Source of the DNA: Rhodocyclaceae bacterium
Lineage (GTDB): Bacteria; Pseudomonadota; Gammaproteobacteria; Burkholderiales; CAIKXV01
DNA: 64,000 bases
Direction of reading: 5' to 3'
Assembly: GCA_020248265.1 (NCBI GenBank)
Contig: JADCHX010000001.1
Location: 1-64,000 of the forward strand
Below the pieces are notes generated by a model. The model did no database searches. It worked only from the letters and a program-made list of their open reading frames with translations, and was not told where the DNA came from. The position numbers were made by a program, and so were the translations under genes. Numbering within the stretch: the first letter of the stretch is position 1; each line of letters begins with the position of its first letter. This document shows positions 17,370 through 26,083 of the stretch, piece by piece.

Positions 17370-18389
17370 TTACTGCTCGATCCTGATATTCGCCCGCTTC
17401 ACGATGTCGGCGTAGCGGGTGTTCTCCGCGCGCAGGAACTTGTCGAACTGAGCCGAATCCATCGGCATCGGGTTCATGCCCTGCTTGGCGAGCGCCGCGC
17501 GGAAGTCGGGCGTCGCCACGTTGTCGACCACCAGTTTCGAGATGCGGTCGATCGCTTCCCGGGGCGACTTGGCTGGCATCAGCATGCCGTACCAGAGGCG
17601 GATGTCGAGCCCGGGGATGCCGCCTTCGGCGAAGGTCTGCATGTTCGGGAACTCCGGGTCGCGGGCCGTGCCTGTGACCGCAACCGGCTTGACCTTTCCC
17701 GACTTGAACACCGGGTTCATCGAAGCCATCGAACCGAAGTACATGTTCACATGGCCGCCCAGCAATGCCGCCATCGCATCGCCGCCGCCCTTGTAGGGGA
17801 CCGGCGTCATCTTCACGCCGGTGATCAGCGTGAACAGTTCACCCGCCAGGTGCTGGTTGCCGCCGATCTGGGTCGTGGCATAGGTCAACGGCTGCGGCAG
17901 CGACTTGCCCCAGGCGATGAACTCCTTCAGGTTCGATGCGGGGACAGACGGATGCACGCCCATGCCCAGTTCCGCCACCGACATCGCTGCCACCGGCGAG
18001 AAGTCCTTGATCGGATCGTAGGGCAGTTTCATCAGCGCGCCGGCAATGGCATGCGTGGTCAGGATGGACAGCAATGTGTGGCCATCCGGGTTGGCATTGG
18101 CCACGTACTGCGTACCGATACGACCATCCGCGCCCGGTCGGTTGTCGACCAGCACCGGTTGCTTCAGCGCATCGGAAAGCCTCGGCGCGAGCAACCGGGC
18201 GGCCACGTCGGACGAGCCACCCGAATAGGGTACGACGATGCGGATCGGACGGTTCGGATACTGACCGGCCGGCTGTGCCGCCTGTGCGACGCTGGTGACG
18301 GTGGTGACGGTGGTGACGGTGGTGACGGTGGTGACGAACGCGGCCGACAGCAGAACTGCGCTGACGGCAGGGATTGCAATTCTGATCAC
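17370..18389 (-). CDS. Bug/TctC-family periplasmic binding protein 5, with a repeat in its signal peptide
   Basis: 339 aa. No upstream ATG fits; GTG at 18389 has AGGAG seven bases ahead and begins an export signal. The hydrophobic core contains four consecutive VTT triplets plus a VTS, encoded by a 9-bp tandem repeat (see separate entry), followed by AQAAQ. Mature motifs are VPYSGGSSD, NPDGHTLLS, YDPIKDFSPV and PVPYKGGG. It lies 82 bp downstream of the amidase gene on the same strand and is probably its receptor partner. Confidence 0.92.
   Translation of the reverse strand: MIRIAIPAVSAVLLSAAFVTTVTTVTTVTTVTSVAQAAQPAGQYPNRPIRIVVPYSGGSSDVAARLLAPRLSDALKQPVLVDNRPGADGRIGTQYVANANPDGHTLLSILTTHAIAGALMKLPYDPIKDFSPVAAMSVAELGMGVHPSVPASNLKEFIAWGKSLPQPLTYATTQIGGNQHLAGELFTLITGVKMTPVPYKGGGDAMAALLGGHVNMYFGSMASMNPVFKSGKVKPVAVTGTARDPEFPNMQTFAEGGIPGLDIRLWYGMLMPAKSPREAIDRISKLVVDNVATPDFRAALAKQGMNPMPMDSAQFDKFLRAENTRYADIVKRANIRIEQ
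18292..18336. repeat. 9-bp tandem repeat, about five copies, inside a coding region
   Basis: Four perfect copies of gtggtgacg (18301-18336) preceded by one copy with a single mismatch. The unit is a multiple of three, so gain or loss of copies keeps the frame and only lengthens or shortens the hydrophobic core of the signal peptide of the Bug gene at 17370-18389. Confidence 0.95.
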
Positions 18390-18471
18390 GAAGCTGCTCC
18401 TGAGTAAGGTCCTGTCCGCCGGAGTGTTGCAAAATCCGTGCCGTTGCGCCAGCAGCGCACGGATCGCGTGA

Positions 18472-19815
18472 TCACAGCGGCGGCAGGGCGGGCGGGGGCG
18501 GCAGGCAGCCTTCGACGGTACGGGCAAGCGCCAGCAGCAGGCGCTCATCGCCGCCCGGCGCAGCGAGATGCACGCCTGCGGGCACGCGTGCACCAGGATA
18601 GAGCCCCATCGGCAGCGAGATCGCGCAGGCATCGACGGCATTGGCCGCACGTACGAAACAGTTCCGGTGCGGATCGATCGGCACTGTACGGCCACGGACC
18701 TCGAGCGACTGCGTCTCGAGGCCGGGCGCCGCGAACGGCCAGGTGGGGGTCAGCACCGCGCCCGCACCCGCGGCCTTCAATGCCGCCGGCAACGCCTGGC
18801 GCAGCGCGGCGCACGCCGCACGCGCGGCATCCACCGTCGCGGCATCGAGTCTTGCTGCATTGGCCGCGCGCAAGCGGATGCCGTCGCTGGCGAGCGAGAT
18901 GTCCATCCCGGCCAGTGCACGGCCGGATTCGAACAGCGAGACCACGCCAGCCGCATGTTCGCCCGCCATCCAGCCCGGCACCTCACCATCGACCAGTTCG
19001 AAGCCGGCTTCGGCCAAGCGTGCGCAGGCTGCCTCGAACAGAGCGAGCGTCTCGTCGTCGCACATCGTGTCCACCAGCTCGCGCAGCACCAGCAGCCGGC
19101 GCCGCGGCGCATCGATGCGCGCGCCCGGCGCGTCGGCCAGCGCGTCCCATGCCGTCTCGACATCCACGACGCTGCGGCCGATCAGCCCGATGGTCGACAG
19201 GCTTGGCGCATGGTTCGCCTTGCCGGCGATCGACAGACCACCGATGCGCGGCATGAAGCCGACCACGCCGCAATGGCAGGCCGGATTGCGAATCGAGCCC
19301 CCACTGTCGGTGCCGATGTCCACCTGGGTGATGCCGAGCGCAGAGGACACGCCACCCCCGGTGGAAGACCCTCCGGCAGTGCGCGACACATCCCAGGGAT
19401 TGAGCCCCATCGGCTCGAAAGCGTTGGTCACGCCGTACATCGCGAGCTCGGACAGCGTGGTGGTGCCGAGCACGATGCCACCCGCGGCGCGCACCCGTTG
19501 CACGATGCCGGCATCGTGCGGCGCGATGCGCGTGCGGAAGATGTTCGTGCCTTCCGTCCATGGCATGCCGGCGACCGGTATGCTGCCCTTCACGCTCACC
19601 GCCAGGCCGTGCAGCGCGCTGCGGATGCGGCCTGCGTCGAGGTCGGCCTGCATGGCCTCGGCCCTGGCCATCGCATCGACGGCCAGGTGGGAGAACGCGC
19701 GGTAGGTCGGGTTGAGGCGGGCGATAGCGTCGAGCGACCGGCCGATCAGGTCGGGGATGCGCAACGCGCCGGTGACCAGGCGGGCGTGCAGGTCGGCGAT
19801 CGGTTCAGGCTGCAC
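18472..19815 (-). CDS. Amidase-signature family amidase
   Basis: 447 aa, cytoplasmic, GTG start. Triad: Lys in SVKGS, bridging Ser in AGGSSTGG, nucleophile in GTDSGGSIRNPA. No signal peptide, unlike the amidase at 9063. Relatives include the Asp/Glu-tRNA amidotransferase A subunit, AtzE/AtzF and ureidomalonase. Given the nearby ring-opening enzyme, action on biuret- or ureido-type products is plausible but unproven. No Shine-Dalgarno precedes the GTG. Its start lies within the last codons of a small upstream frame (19805-19993), which suggests translational coupling. Confidence 0.87.
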   Translation of the reverse strand: MQPEPIADLHARLVTGALRIPDLIGRSLDAIARLNPTYRAFSHLAVDAMARAEAMQADLDAGRIRSALHGLAVSVKGSIPVAGMPWTEGTNIFRTRIAPHDAGIVQRVRAAGGIVLGTTTLSELAMYGVTNAFEPMGLNPWDVSRTAGGSSTGGGVSSALGITQVDIGTDSGGSIRNPACHCGVVGFMPRIGGLSIAGKANHAPSLSTIGLIGRSVVDVETAWDALADAPGARIDAPRRRLLVLRELVDTMCDDETLALFEAACARLAEAGFELVDGEVPGWMAGEHAAGVVSLFESGRALAGMDISLASDGIRLRAANAARLDAATVDAARAACAALRQALPAALKAAGAGAVLTPTWPFAAPGLETQSLEVRGRTVPIDPHRNCFVRAANAVDACAISLPMGLYPGARVPAGVHLAAPGGDERLLLALARTVEGCLPPPPALPPL

Positions 19816-19993
19816 GTGCTTGAGGTGCGACGCCCGGCTTGCCGAGCTGCTGCACCGATCCCCATGAGGTTTCCATCTGCGCGAGCGCGATCTGGCCCTG
19901 TGCGAACAGCGCGCGTTCTGCCGCTAGGGTTGCAGCCAGCGACGCGGGCAGCGCCGGCACCGGCTTGCGTAATACGGATCGAGGACGACTCAT
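19805..19993 (-). CDS. Small hypothetical protein overlapping the amidase start
   Basis: 62 aa (MSRPRSVLRKP... to ...QARAA), rich in Ala, with a middle stretch likely helical (SLAATLAAERALFAQGQIALAQ). It ends 11 bp inside the amidase gene and is the only frame that explains how the GTG-started, SD-less amidase would be translated. GatC-like small subunits such as AtzG partner related amidases, but I see no clear GatC/AtzG motif here. The ribosome-binding site is weak (GGAAA). It could be a leader or partner peptide, or not a gene. Confidence 0.4.
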   Translation of the reverse strand: MSRPRSVLRKPVPALPASLAATLAAERALFAQGQIALAQMETSWGSVQQLGKPGVAPQARAA

Positions 19994-20168
19994 CTGGTTT
20001 CCAGCGCAGGGATGGGATTGCGGCAGACCGCTTCCTGAACGTAGCACAGCGGACGTACCCATCGCCAGCGCCGGAACGGCCGCATGGTTCTGCCATCGTC
20101 GGCAGGCCGCCCGGCGAAGCGCTACCATGCGTTCGTCGCGTGCAGCTGAGGCATTCGCCAGGAGCGCC

Positions 20169-21035
20169 ATGCAGATACATGCACTTGCAGCCCCCTTCGG
20201 TGCCGAGATCTCCGGCGTCGATCTTTCGCAGCCTGTCCCCGCTGCCTTGACCTCGGCGATCATCGGGGCGATGGCCGAGCATTCGCTGCTCGTGTTCCGG
20301 GACCAGGCCCTCGAGCCGGAGGACATCGTACGGTTCAGCAGGTCGCTGGGAACCCTGCGCATCCCCCTGAACGACCAGTACTCGATTCCAGGATACGAGG
20401 GACTGCATCGGGTATCCAACATCCTTGAAGGCGACCGTCACGTCGGGCTCCCCGACGCCGGCGTGTTCTGGCACAGCGACGGCGCCTACATGGAGCGTCC
20501 CGACCTGTGCACCTTGCTCTACTCCGTCGAAGTCCCCAGGGACGATCGGGGCGAGCCGCTTGGCGACACCGTGTTCGCCAGCACGCGCCTCGCCTATGAA
20601 GCCCTGCCGATGGAGATGTCGGCAAAGGTCGACGGTCTCAAGGCAGAGTTCAGCGTGCAGAAGCAGTACGAGCGCAAGCGCCGGATGGGCGTACTCAAGC
20701 GCGAGGTACTGTCGGGTGGGCAGCGGGGAAACGCACCGGACCGGGTCCATCCCGTCGTGCGGACCCATCCCGTGACCGGGCAGAAGAACCTGTTCGTCAG
20801 CGATGGCCACACGACCCGGATCCTCGGCGTTCCCGAAGAGGACAGCGAGCCGCTGCTGCAGGCGCTCCAGGCACACATCCTCGACCCGAGATTCGGCTAC
20901 CGGCACCGCTGGTCCGAGAACGAGGTGGTCGTGTGGGACAACTGCTCCACGCAGCACCTGGCCACCTTCGACTACAAGCTGCCGCAGCGCCGCCTGATGT
21001 ACCGGACGAGCTGCATCGGTTCGATCCCCGTCTAG
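20169..21035 (+). CDS. TauD/TfdA-family Fe(II)/2-oxoglutarate dioxygenase
   Basis: 288 aa. The facial triad is visible: His102 and Asp104 in FWHSDGAY and the distal His near residue 263 in STQHLATFDY. Arg residues in RRLMYRTS would hold the 2-oxoglutarate carboxylate. Such enzymes hydroxylate sulfonates, phenoxyacetates, carnitine precursors and similar acids, often releasing a side chain. CAGGAG precedes the start. A Bug receptor follows 22 bp later, so uptake and oxidation are probably paired. The 175-bp space to the small ORF upstream must hold promoters for both directions. Confidence 0.9.
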   Translation: MQIHALAAPFGAEISGVDLSQPVPAALTSAIIGAMAEHSLLVFRDQALEPEDIVRFSRSLGTLRIPLNDQYSIPGYEGLHRVSNILEGDRHVGLPDAGVFWHSDGAYMERPDLCTLLYSVEVPRDDRGEPLGDTVFASTRLAYEALPMEMSAKVDGLKAEFSVQKQYERKRRMGVLKREVLSGGQRGNAPDRVHPVVRTHPVTGQKNLFVSDGHTTRILGVPEEDSEPLLQALQAHILDPRFGYRHRWSENEVVVWDNCSTQHLATFDYKLPQRRLMYRTSCIGSIPV

Positions 21036-21057
21036 AGCGCGAGCGCGCACGAGTCCG

Positions 21058-22035
21058 ATGAAACGCCAGACGATCGCGGCAACCCTCCTGCTGCACGGGC
21101 TGCTCCAGGCAGGGCTGGCGCTGGCCCAGGCGCCGGCCTATCCCTCCAAGACCGTGCGCCTGGTGCTCGGCTACGCGCCGGGCGGGACGACGGATGTCCT
21201 GGCACGGCTGCTTGCCGCACGCCTGTCACCGGCCTGGGGCCAGTCGGTCGTCGTCGACAACCGGGCCGGCGGTGGCGGCATCATCGGCGCGGATCTCGTC
21301 GCGAAGGCGGAGCCGGACGGCTACACGATCCTGGTCTGCACGCCCGCGCAGACCACGGTGAACCCGCACCTGCTGAAGTCGATGCCGTACGACCCGCTGA
21401 AGGACTTCGCACCTGTCACGCTGATCGCGACCTCCCCCAGCGTGCTCCTGACCCATCCTGCGCTTCGCGCCCGCACGCTGCCCGAGCTTGCCCGGTCGGC
21501 GAAGGCCGGCAAGGGCGGCTTCAATTTCGCGTCCACCGGGATCGGTTCGCCCAGCCACCTGCAGGGACTGGTGCTCGCGAAGGAATCCGGCATCCCGATG
21601 CAGCACATCGCGTACAAGGGAACCGGCCCGGCGATCACGGACCTGCTGGCCGGGCATGTCGAGCTCATGTTCAACACCGTCCAGGTAGCGCTGCCATTGA
21701 TCAAGGCCGGCCGCCTGAACGCGCTGGCGGTGACCGGAACCACGCGCTTCGATGGCCTGCCGGACGTACCGACCATGAAGGAGTTCGGCACGCCCGAGGT
21801 GGAGTCCGGCGTCTGGTACGGCATGCTGCTGCCCGCACGCACGCAGGATGCGGTTGTCAGGACCCTGCATGCCGCCGTGGTCGCGATACTGCGCTCCCCC
21901 GACGTGGTGGAGTCCCTCAAGCGGGACGGCGCCAACGTGGTCGCAGGTTCGCCCGCGCAGTTCGGGCAGTTCATGGCCGCAGACAGTGCGCGCTGGAAGG
22001 CGGTGATCCAGCGGGAGAAGATCAGGCCGGAATGA
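21058..22035 (+). CDS. Bug/TctC-family periplasmic binding protein 6
   Basis: 325 aa with a signal peptide ending ALALAQ at about residue 24. LGYAPGGTTD, EPDGYTILV, YDPLKDFAPV and HIAYKGTG form the cleft signature. It is the second gene of the dioxygenase transcript and converges with Bug 7 across 65 bp. Confidence 0.93.
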   Translation: MKRQTIAATLLLHGLLQAGLALAQAPAYPSKTVRLVLGYAPGGTTDVLARLLAARLSPAWGQSVVVDNRAGGGGIIGADLVAKAEPDGYTILVCTPAQTTVNPHLLKSMPYDPLKDFAPVTLIATSPSVLLTHPALRARTLPELARSAKAGKGGFNFASTGIGSPSHLQGLVLAKESGIPMQHIAYKGTGPAITDLLAGHVELMFNTVQVALPLIKAGRLNALAVTGTTRFDGLPDVPTMKEFGTPEVESGVWYGMLLPARTQDAVVRTLHAAVVAILRSPDVVESLKRDGANVVAGSPAQFGQFMAADSARWKAVIQREKIRPE

Positions 22036-22100
22036 CGGGCGTGCGGACGTTGCCTGCAGTGCGAATCCCGCGATGAAACGCAGCGGCCCGGCGTGGCCGA

Positions 22101-23093
22101 TCAGTCTCCGCGCACGCCGGCTGTCTTGATCACCTGTCGCCACTTGACGGCGTCTTCCTGCAGCAGCTTCGCAAACGCCTGCGGAGTCGTCGGGGAAGGG
22201 TCCAGGCCCTGCGCAGTGAGTGATTCCCTGATGTCCCGCATGCCCAGCGCGTCGACGATCTCGCGATTCAGGCGGGCGATGATCGCCGGCGGCGTCGCGG
22301 CCGGAGCGAGCATGCCCAGCCAGTAGACGACGTCGTAATCCGGCAGGGCAGCTTCAGCTATGGAGGGCGCATCCGGAAGCGCGGCAAGCCTGCTGCGTCC
22401 CGTGACGCCGAGCACCCGCAACCGCCCCCCCTGGATGAACGGCAGTATCGGCCCGAGCGTGCCGAAAAGCACCTGGACGTTTCCGTTCGCCACGTCGACC
22501 ACCGATTGCGCCGACGTCTTGTACGGCACATGTGTCATCTTGATCCCCGCCTTCAGCGAGAACAGTTCGCCGGCAAGATGGGCGAGGCTGCCCGAGCCCG
22601 CAGATGCGTAGCTCAACTGGCCAGGTCGGACCCGCGCAAGCAAGACGAGTTCCTTGACGTTGTTCGCAGCGACCTTCTCCGACACGACGAGCACATACGG
22701 TGCCGTCACCACGTTCGAGATGGGCGCGAAGTCGCTCAACGCGTATCCAACGCCGGGGTTCACCGCCGGCGCCACCACGAGCATGCTGAGGCCCCCGAGG
22801 ATCAGCGTGTGGCCATCGGGCGCTGCACGCGCTGCCGCCAATGCACCGATGCTGCCGCTTCCGCCACCCCGGTTGTCCACCAGCAGGTTCTGCCCGAGTG
22901 GAGCAGCCAGCTTCTGCGCGAGTACCCGGGCAAGCAGGTCGGTCGCACTGCCCGCCGGGAACGGCACGATCATCCGGATGGGACGCACCGGATACGCGGC
23001 GGGGCTGGCAGCCCAGGCAGTCATGGCCGGAAAGAGGCTTCCGGCCAGCATCAATGCCGGAGGCATGCACACTGAAAGCTTCAAGGTATTCAT
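22101..23093 (-). CDS. Bug/TctC-family periplasmic binding protein 7
   Basis: 330 aa, signal ending MTAWAA. Motifs: VPFPAGSATD, APDGHTLIL and HVPYKTSA, where the usual Gly after YK is Thr. The ATG directly abuts a GGAGG sequence, too close for normal initiation; ATG ten codons in would also leave a signal peptide, so the start is uncertain. A 30-bp inverted repeat lies 18 bp upstream. Divergent from the cyclase-family gene. Confidence 0.9.
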   Translation of the reverse strand: MNTLKLSVCMPPALMLAGSLFPAMTAWAASPAAYPVRPIRMIVPFPAGSATDLLARVLAQKLAAPLGQNLLVDNRGGGSGSIGALAAARAAPDGHTLILGGLSMLVVAPAVNPGVGYALSDFAPISNVVTAPYVLVVSEKVAANNVKELVLLARVRPGQLSYASAGSGSLAHLAGELFSLKAGIKMTHVPYKTSAQSVVDVANGNVQVLFGTLGPILPFIQGGRLRVLGVTGRSRLAALPDAPSIAEAALPDYDVVYWLGMLAPAATPPAIIARLNREIVDALGMRDIRESLTAQGLDPSPTTPQAFAKLLQEDAVKWRQVIKTAGVRGD

Positions 23094-23110
23094 CCTCCGT
23101 TTGACGCGGC

Positions 23111-23140
23111 TCTTTCTTCGGATAGTATCGAAGAAAGAGC
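23111..23140. promoter_or_regulatory. 30-bp inverted repeat, candidate operator
   Basis: Eleven-base arms ctctttcttcg and cgaagaaagag, perfectly complementary, flank the 8-base spacer gatagtat, which is itself nearly symmetric. It lies in the 171-bp divergent region, 18 bp upstream of Bug 7 and 124 bp upstream of the cyclase gene. The position and length suit a dimeric regulator of one or both genes. A hairpin is possible, but there is no U-run for a terminator and it precedes both genes. Confidence 0.6.
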
Positions 23141-23264
23141 GCGCGATGACGCGTGGATGTTGTGCAGCGCGGCTGCGTTTCCACGATCTGCAATGCCATG
23201 CCAACGCACAAGCCGCCTTGCTGCATCGCAACCTGCCCATCGTCGCCAACCTCAGGAGGTCCGC

Positions 23265-23960
23265 ATGACATTGCCCATCGGTCGCATCGTCGATATCAGC
23301 CTTGAAGTAGACGAGAAGAATTTCCGCATGCAGGTCATGGAAGGCTTCAAGCGTGACATGCAGTTCGAGGTCGAAGTCATCAAGGAACACGATGCGGAGA
23401 AGGGCATCGGACAGATCGTCCGTGGCGTCCACATGCGGTTGCATGCGGGAAGCCACATCGATGCACCCGAGCACTTCGTCAAGGGCGGCAAACAGGTGCA
23501 TGAACTCCCGCTCAGCACGTTCGTGGGCGATGCCGTGGTAGCCAACTTTTCCGACAAGAAGGCTGCGGAAGGCATAACGGCCGAGAACCTGGAAGTCCGC
23601 ATCGGCGACAAGATCAAGCGAGGGGACCGGTTGCTCATCCGCACGGACCTGAACAAGCGCTACTTCGACATGGAGATCGACGAGTGGAAGAAGGTCACGC
23701 CCCACCTCACACCCGATGCGCTGCAGTGGGTGATCGACCGCGGCATCGTGCTCGTAGGGGTGGACTTCTACCACGGGGCGAAGGCGCCAGGGCAGACCCG
23801 CAACTCCCTCGCGCGCGTGCTGCTGGAGGCAGGCGTCGTCACGATGCCCTACCTGACCAACCTCGACCAGATATCGAAGGATCGGGTAACGCTGGTCGCG
23901 GCACCGCTGAAGATCATGAACGTGGAAGCAACCCCGGTGCGGGCCCTCGTCATCGAATAG
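23265..23960 (+). CDS. Cyclase/kynurenine formamidase-like family hydrolase
   Basis: 231 aa. HAGSHIDAPEH near residue 61 matches the HxGxHxDxP metal site of the cyclase family (kynurenine formamidase, isatin hydrolase, polyketide cyclase-like). VGVDFYHG and LLEAGVVTMPYLTNL are the usual downstream landmarks. These are metal-dependent amide or lactam hydrolases. A strong AGGAGG ribosome-binding site precedes the ATG. It stands alone on the plus strand between two minus-strand Bug genes. Isatin-like or formamide substrates are possible, but the context gives no decision. Confidence 0.85.
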   Translation: MTLPIGRIVDISLEVDEKNFRMQVMEGFKRDMQFEVEVIKEHDAEKGIGQIVRGVHMRLHAGSHIDAPEHFVKGGKQVHELPLSTFVGDAVVANFSDKKAAEGITAENLEVRIGDKIKRGDRLLIRTDLNKRYFDMEIDEWKKVTPHLTPDALQWVIDRGIVLVGVDFYHGAKAPGQTRNSLARVLLEAGVVTMPYLTNLDQISKDRVTLVAAPLKIMNVEATPVRALVIE

Positions 23961-24017
23961 CCCGCCACGTCCGGGCTTTCGACGGCGGTAGCCCTTGACG
24001 CAGGCACCGCTTCGGGA

Positions 24018-25004
24018 TCAATCGATGCGAATGCCTGCAGCCTTGACCGTCTTGCTCACGCGGGCGGTTTCGGCACGCAGGAAGTCCCGGAACTCGGTCG
24101 GGGAACTGCCGATCGGATCGAACCCGAGGCCGATCACCTGGTCGCGCGTTTCGGGATTCGCGAGCGCGCTTGCGATTTCGGCATGCAATCGCTGGATCAC
24201 CGCGGCAGGTGCATTGCTGCGCGTGACCATGCCGTTCCATACGGCCGATTCGAAGCCCGGCAGGCCGCTGGCCGAAAGCGGTGCCGCCGACGTAAGCTGG
24301 GCGCTGGGCTTCTGCGCGGCGACACCAATGGCGCGCAGGCGCCCGGCCTTGATGTGCTGCGCTACCGGGGCAAGTCCGATGAACAGGATCTGGATCTGTC
24401 CGGTGATAAGATCGGTGATCGAGGGCGGATCGCCCTTGTAGGGCACATGCACGATGTCGATCGCGGCCTGGGTCCGCAGCATCTCACCGGCCAGGTGGTT
24501 GCTGGTGCCGTTTCCGGCCGAGCCGAAGCTGAGCTTTCCCGGGTTCTGTTTCGCGTAGGCGATCAGGTCGCGCACGGACTGCACCGGCAGGGATGGTGTG
24601 ACCAGCAGCAGGTTGGGCGATGAGGACATCAGCGATACCGGCGCGAAGTCACGCTCGCTGTCGTAGGGCAGGCGTGCCAGCAAGCTGGGGTTGGCGGTGA
24701 ATGCAGCCGTCACGACCAGCATCGTGTAGCCGTCTGGCGCCGCCTTGGCCGCGATATCCGTCGCGGTGACGGTCCCGCCGCCGGGGCGGTTGTCGAGCAC
24801 CACCGGCTGGCCGAACGTGCTCGCCAGCCGAGCCCCGACCAGGCGGGCGATGGTGTCGGTCGCCCCGCCCGGTGGGAACGGAACGATCATGCGCAGCGCG
24901 CGCTGGGGGTAGACGTCGGCGGCCTGCGCCGGTCGCACGCCAAGGACGGCGAGCGGGGCCAGCACGGCCACGGAGAGCGCGGTGCGACGTTTATTGGCGA
25001 TCAT
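24018..25004 (-). CDS. Bug/TctC-family periplasmic binding protein 8
   Basis: 328 aa, ATG preceded by AGGAG, signal ending RPAQAA. VPFPPGGATD, APDGYTMLV, RDFAPV and HVPYKGDPP are visible. It follows Bug 9 by 60 bp on the same strand, so two receptors lie in tandem downstream of the LacI-type gene. Confidence 0.93.
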   Translation of the reverse strand: MIANKRRTALSVAVLAPLAVLGVRPAQAADVYPQRALRMIVPFPPGGATDTIARLVGARLASTFGQPVVLDNRPGGGTVTATDIAAKAAPDGYTMLVVTAAFTANPSLLARLPYDSERDFAPVSLMSSSPNLLLVTPSLPVQSVRDLIAYAKQNPGKLSFGSAGNGTSNHLAGEMLRTQAAIDIVHVPYKGDPPSITDLITGQIQILFIGLAPVAQHIKAGRLRAIGVAAQKPSAQLTSAAPLSASGLPGFESAVWNGMVTRSNAPAAVIQRLHAEIASALANPETRDQVIGLGFDPIGSSPTEFRDFLRAETARVSKTVKAAGIRID

Positions 25005-25064
25005 GGGTGTTCTCCTGTGACGCGGGGCGAGCGAGGGCGGGTGACCGGTGCGACGGCTTGCGCA

Positions 25065-26060
25065 CTACTCCGGCTTGACCTTGGCTTCCCTGATGACCTT
25101 CGTCCAGCGGGCGAGGTCTTCCTTGAGGAAGACGCCGAGTTGCTCCGGCGTACTGCCACTGACCACGGTGGCGAACTGGTTGAACAGGTCGCGGACGTTG
25201 GTGCCGGCCAGTGCCTTGAGCGTCGCGGCGTTCAGCCGGTCGATGATCGGGCGGGGGGTAGCGGCCGGGGCGAGCAGCGCAACGAAGGTGCTTGCCTCGT
25301 AGCCGCGCACACCGGCTTCTTCGAGCGTGGGCACGGTGTCGATCCAGGGTGCGCGCCTGGGCGTGGTGACCGCCAGCGCGCGCAGCTTACCGGCCCGGAT
25401 GAAGGAAAGCGACGAAGAGAGCGGGTCGAAGGCGACGGCGACATGGCCTGCCATCAGGTCGGCGAGCGCCGGGCCGCTGCCCTTGTAGGGCACATGTACC
25501 AGGCGCGTTCCGGTCAGCACCTGGAACTGTTCGCCTGCCAGATGCGCCGAGGTGCCGATGCCGGGGGAGGCGACCGTGACCTGGTTCGCTCGGGTCTTGA
25601 GCAGTCCGACCAGTTCGCCTGCGGTGCGTGCCGGGATAGTGGGATGGACCACCAGCACGATCGGCGTGTAGCCGAGCATGCTGATCGGCGCGAAGTCGCG
25701 CAGCGGGTCGTAGGGCACCTTGGGATACAGCGCGGGGCCAACGGTCAGGGGTCCGTTGGAGCCGAGCATCAGCGTGTAGCCGTCCGCCGGTGCGCGGGCG
25801 ACCAGTTCGGCGCCGATCAGGCCGCCGGCACCGCCGCGGTTATCCGGGACGGTGCTTCCTCCGAGGGTCTCGGCGAAGGCCTGCGCGATCGTCCGGCCAG
25901 CGATGTCGGCAAAGCCCCCGGTGGCGAACGGGATGATCAGGCGGATCGGCTTGTCGGGATAGGACTGGGCCTGTGCCAGCGTGGCGAGCCCGAGCCCTAG
26001 CGCGATCGCACCGAGCCCTGCGCCGCGCAATGCACTCTGGTGCCGGACGAGTCGTTTCAT
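25065..26060 (-). CDS. Bug/TctC-family periplasmic binding protein 9
   Basis: 331 aa. The internal ATG at 26060 was chosen for its AGGAG and a signal ending ATLAQAQ. Motifs: IPFATGGFAD, PADGYTLML, YDPLRDFAPI and HVPYKGSG. Only 23 bp follow the LacI-type gene, so regulator and receptors are likely one transcript and the regulator may control receptor supply. Confidence 0.93.
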   Translation of the reverse strand: MKRLVRHQSALRGAGLGAIALGLGLATLAQAQSYPDKPIRLIIPFATGGFADIAGRTIAQAFAETLGGSTVPDNRGGAGGLIGAELVARAPADGYTLMLGSNGPLTVGPALYPKVPYDPLRDFAPISMLGYTPIVLVVHPTIPARTAGELVGLLKTRANQVTVASPGIGTSAHLAGEQFQVLTGTRLVHVPYKGSGPALADLMAGHVAVAFDPLSSSLSFIRAGKLRALAVTTPRRAPWIDTVPTLEEAGVRGYEASTFVALLAPAATPRPIIDRLNAATLKALAGTNVRDLFNQFATVVSGSTPEQLGVFLKEDLARWTKVIREAKVKPE

Positions 26061-26083
26061 GACGGTCTCCTGTCTCGAATCCA

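Noticed and set aside
18292-18336. CRISPR or intergenic satellite
   Set aside because: The unit is only 9 bp, in frame, and inside a signal-peptide coding region.
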